In this document: piece by piece, positions 63,714 through 64,000 of the stretch
Numbering within the stretch: position 1 is the stretch's first letter
Layout of the letters: each line of letters starts with the position of its first letter
Assembly: GCA_028564675.1 (NCBI GenBank)
Contig: JAOVVO010000436.1
Coordinates: 1 to 64,000, forward strand
Origin: Onchocerca lupi
Lineage: Eukaryota > Nematoda > Chromadorea > Rhabditida > Onchocercidae
Direction: 5' to 3'
DNA length: 64,000 nucleotides
Program-made: the position numbers and the translations under genes
Notes under the pieces: model-generated
Database searches by the model: none
What the model saw: the letters and a program-made list of their open reading frames with translations, nothing else
What the model was told of the DNA's origin: nothing

Positions 63714-63865
63714 TCAATCAATAAATCTAGTTCGAAATTCAGGTTTAATAAAAGCTAAACCTCGGGAGGAAAACAGACCTTTTTCAATTCTATCCCGAAA
63801 CTTGGTCTTTTTCTTTCTTTTTTTCTTTTCTTCACCAGTTTCCGTTGTTTTTTGTCCGAGGAAAT
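63714..63865 (-). CDS. C-terminal exon of an unidentified gene, cut by the window edge
   Basis: The acceptor TTTTTCCCAG (minus strand, ending at 63866) opens a 152-base exon that begins with two bases of a split codon and then reads 49 codons to a TGA stop. The peptide begins FLGQKTTETGEEK, carries a strongly basic run (KKKRKKKTKFRDR) and ends GLAFIKPEFRTRFID. Composition and codon variety look coding, unlike the A/T-run frames nearby. The preceding exon is not visible with confidence in the remaining 134 bases and probably lies outside the window. No family is recognised. The basic run could be a nuclear signal or a cytoplasmic tail. Confidence 0.5.
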
Positions 63866-64000
63866 CTGGGAAAAATAATTATAACGATAACTATTATTCG
63901 AAGGACTTGAATTTTGAAAAAATTTCTTTCATTCTTTTTCTCCTCGACTTTTTGTTTCTCGATCTAAGAAAACCCGAGAAGAGTAAACAGATATTATTCA

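Overview
The window is nuclear DNA from a nematode, very probably a clade III parasite of the filarial type. It is strongly AT-rich, with homopolymer and microsatellite runs. Its genes are split into many small exons by AT-rich introns with GT..AG borders, and several start codons sit just behind a TTTCAG-type acceptor, as expected for spliced-leader trans-splicing. A multi-exon glutamate-gated chloride channel gene also fits. The species cannot be named from the sequence. I rebuilt the gene models by hand and checked that reading phase is kept across every junction.

Left third (1-20 kb). The first 5.8 kb holds no gene I can support, but has a foldback inverted repeat and a G-rich tract. On the minus strand follow a small three-exon membrane protein (5862-7713) and RBX1, the RING subunit of cullin ubiquitin ligases (10116-10967). 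On the plus strand come two tandem, diverged small membrane-protein genes (13376-14907), NAA20, the catalytic subunit of N-terminal acetyltransferase B (15597-17882), and a short DMAC1-like two-span protein (19650-19880).

Middle (20-49 kb). A gene-poor 5.4 kb stretch leads to three plus-strand genes: CAND1 in 27 exons (25255-36565, 1275 aa), an ABHD12-type serine hydrolase in 8 exons (37823-40698, 342 aa), and the orthologue of C12orf4/FERRY3 in 12 exons (42299-48621, 535 aa).

Right (50-64 kb). A secreted, repeat-containing low-complexity protein (50180-53139, 432 aa) lies on the plus strand. On the minus strand is a complete 13-exon glutamate-gated chloride channel (53718-62182, 485 aa), and the last exon of an unidentified gene is cut by the window edge (63714-63865).

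Functional links. RBX1 and CAND1 act on the same cullin-RING machinery. NAA20 is a ribosome-linked modifier, and the FERRY subunit belongs to an endosomal Rab5 effector. The channel belongs to the family targeted by ivermectin; it keeps the whole glutamate site and most of the drug-contact residues but has alanine at M2 15'. I found no bacterial-style system, CRISPR array, rRNA or tRNA gene. The least described items are the tandem small-gene pair, the repeat-bearing secreted protein and the non-coding repeats.
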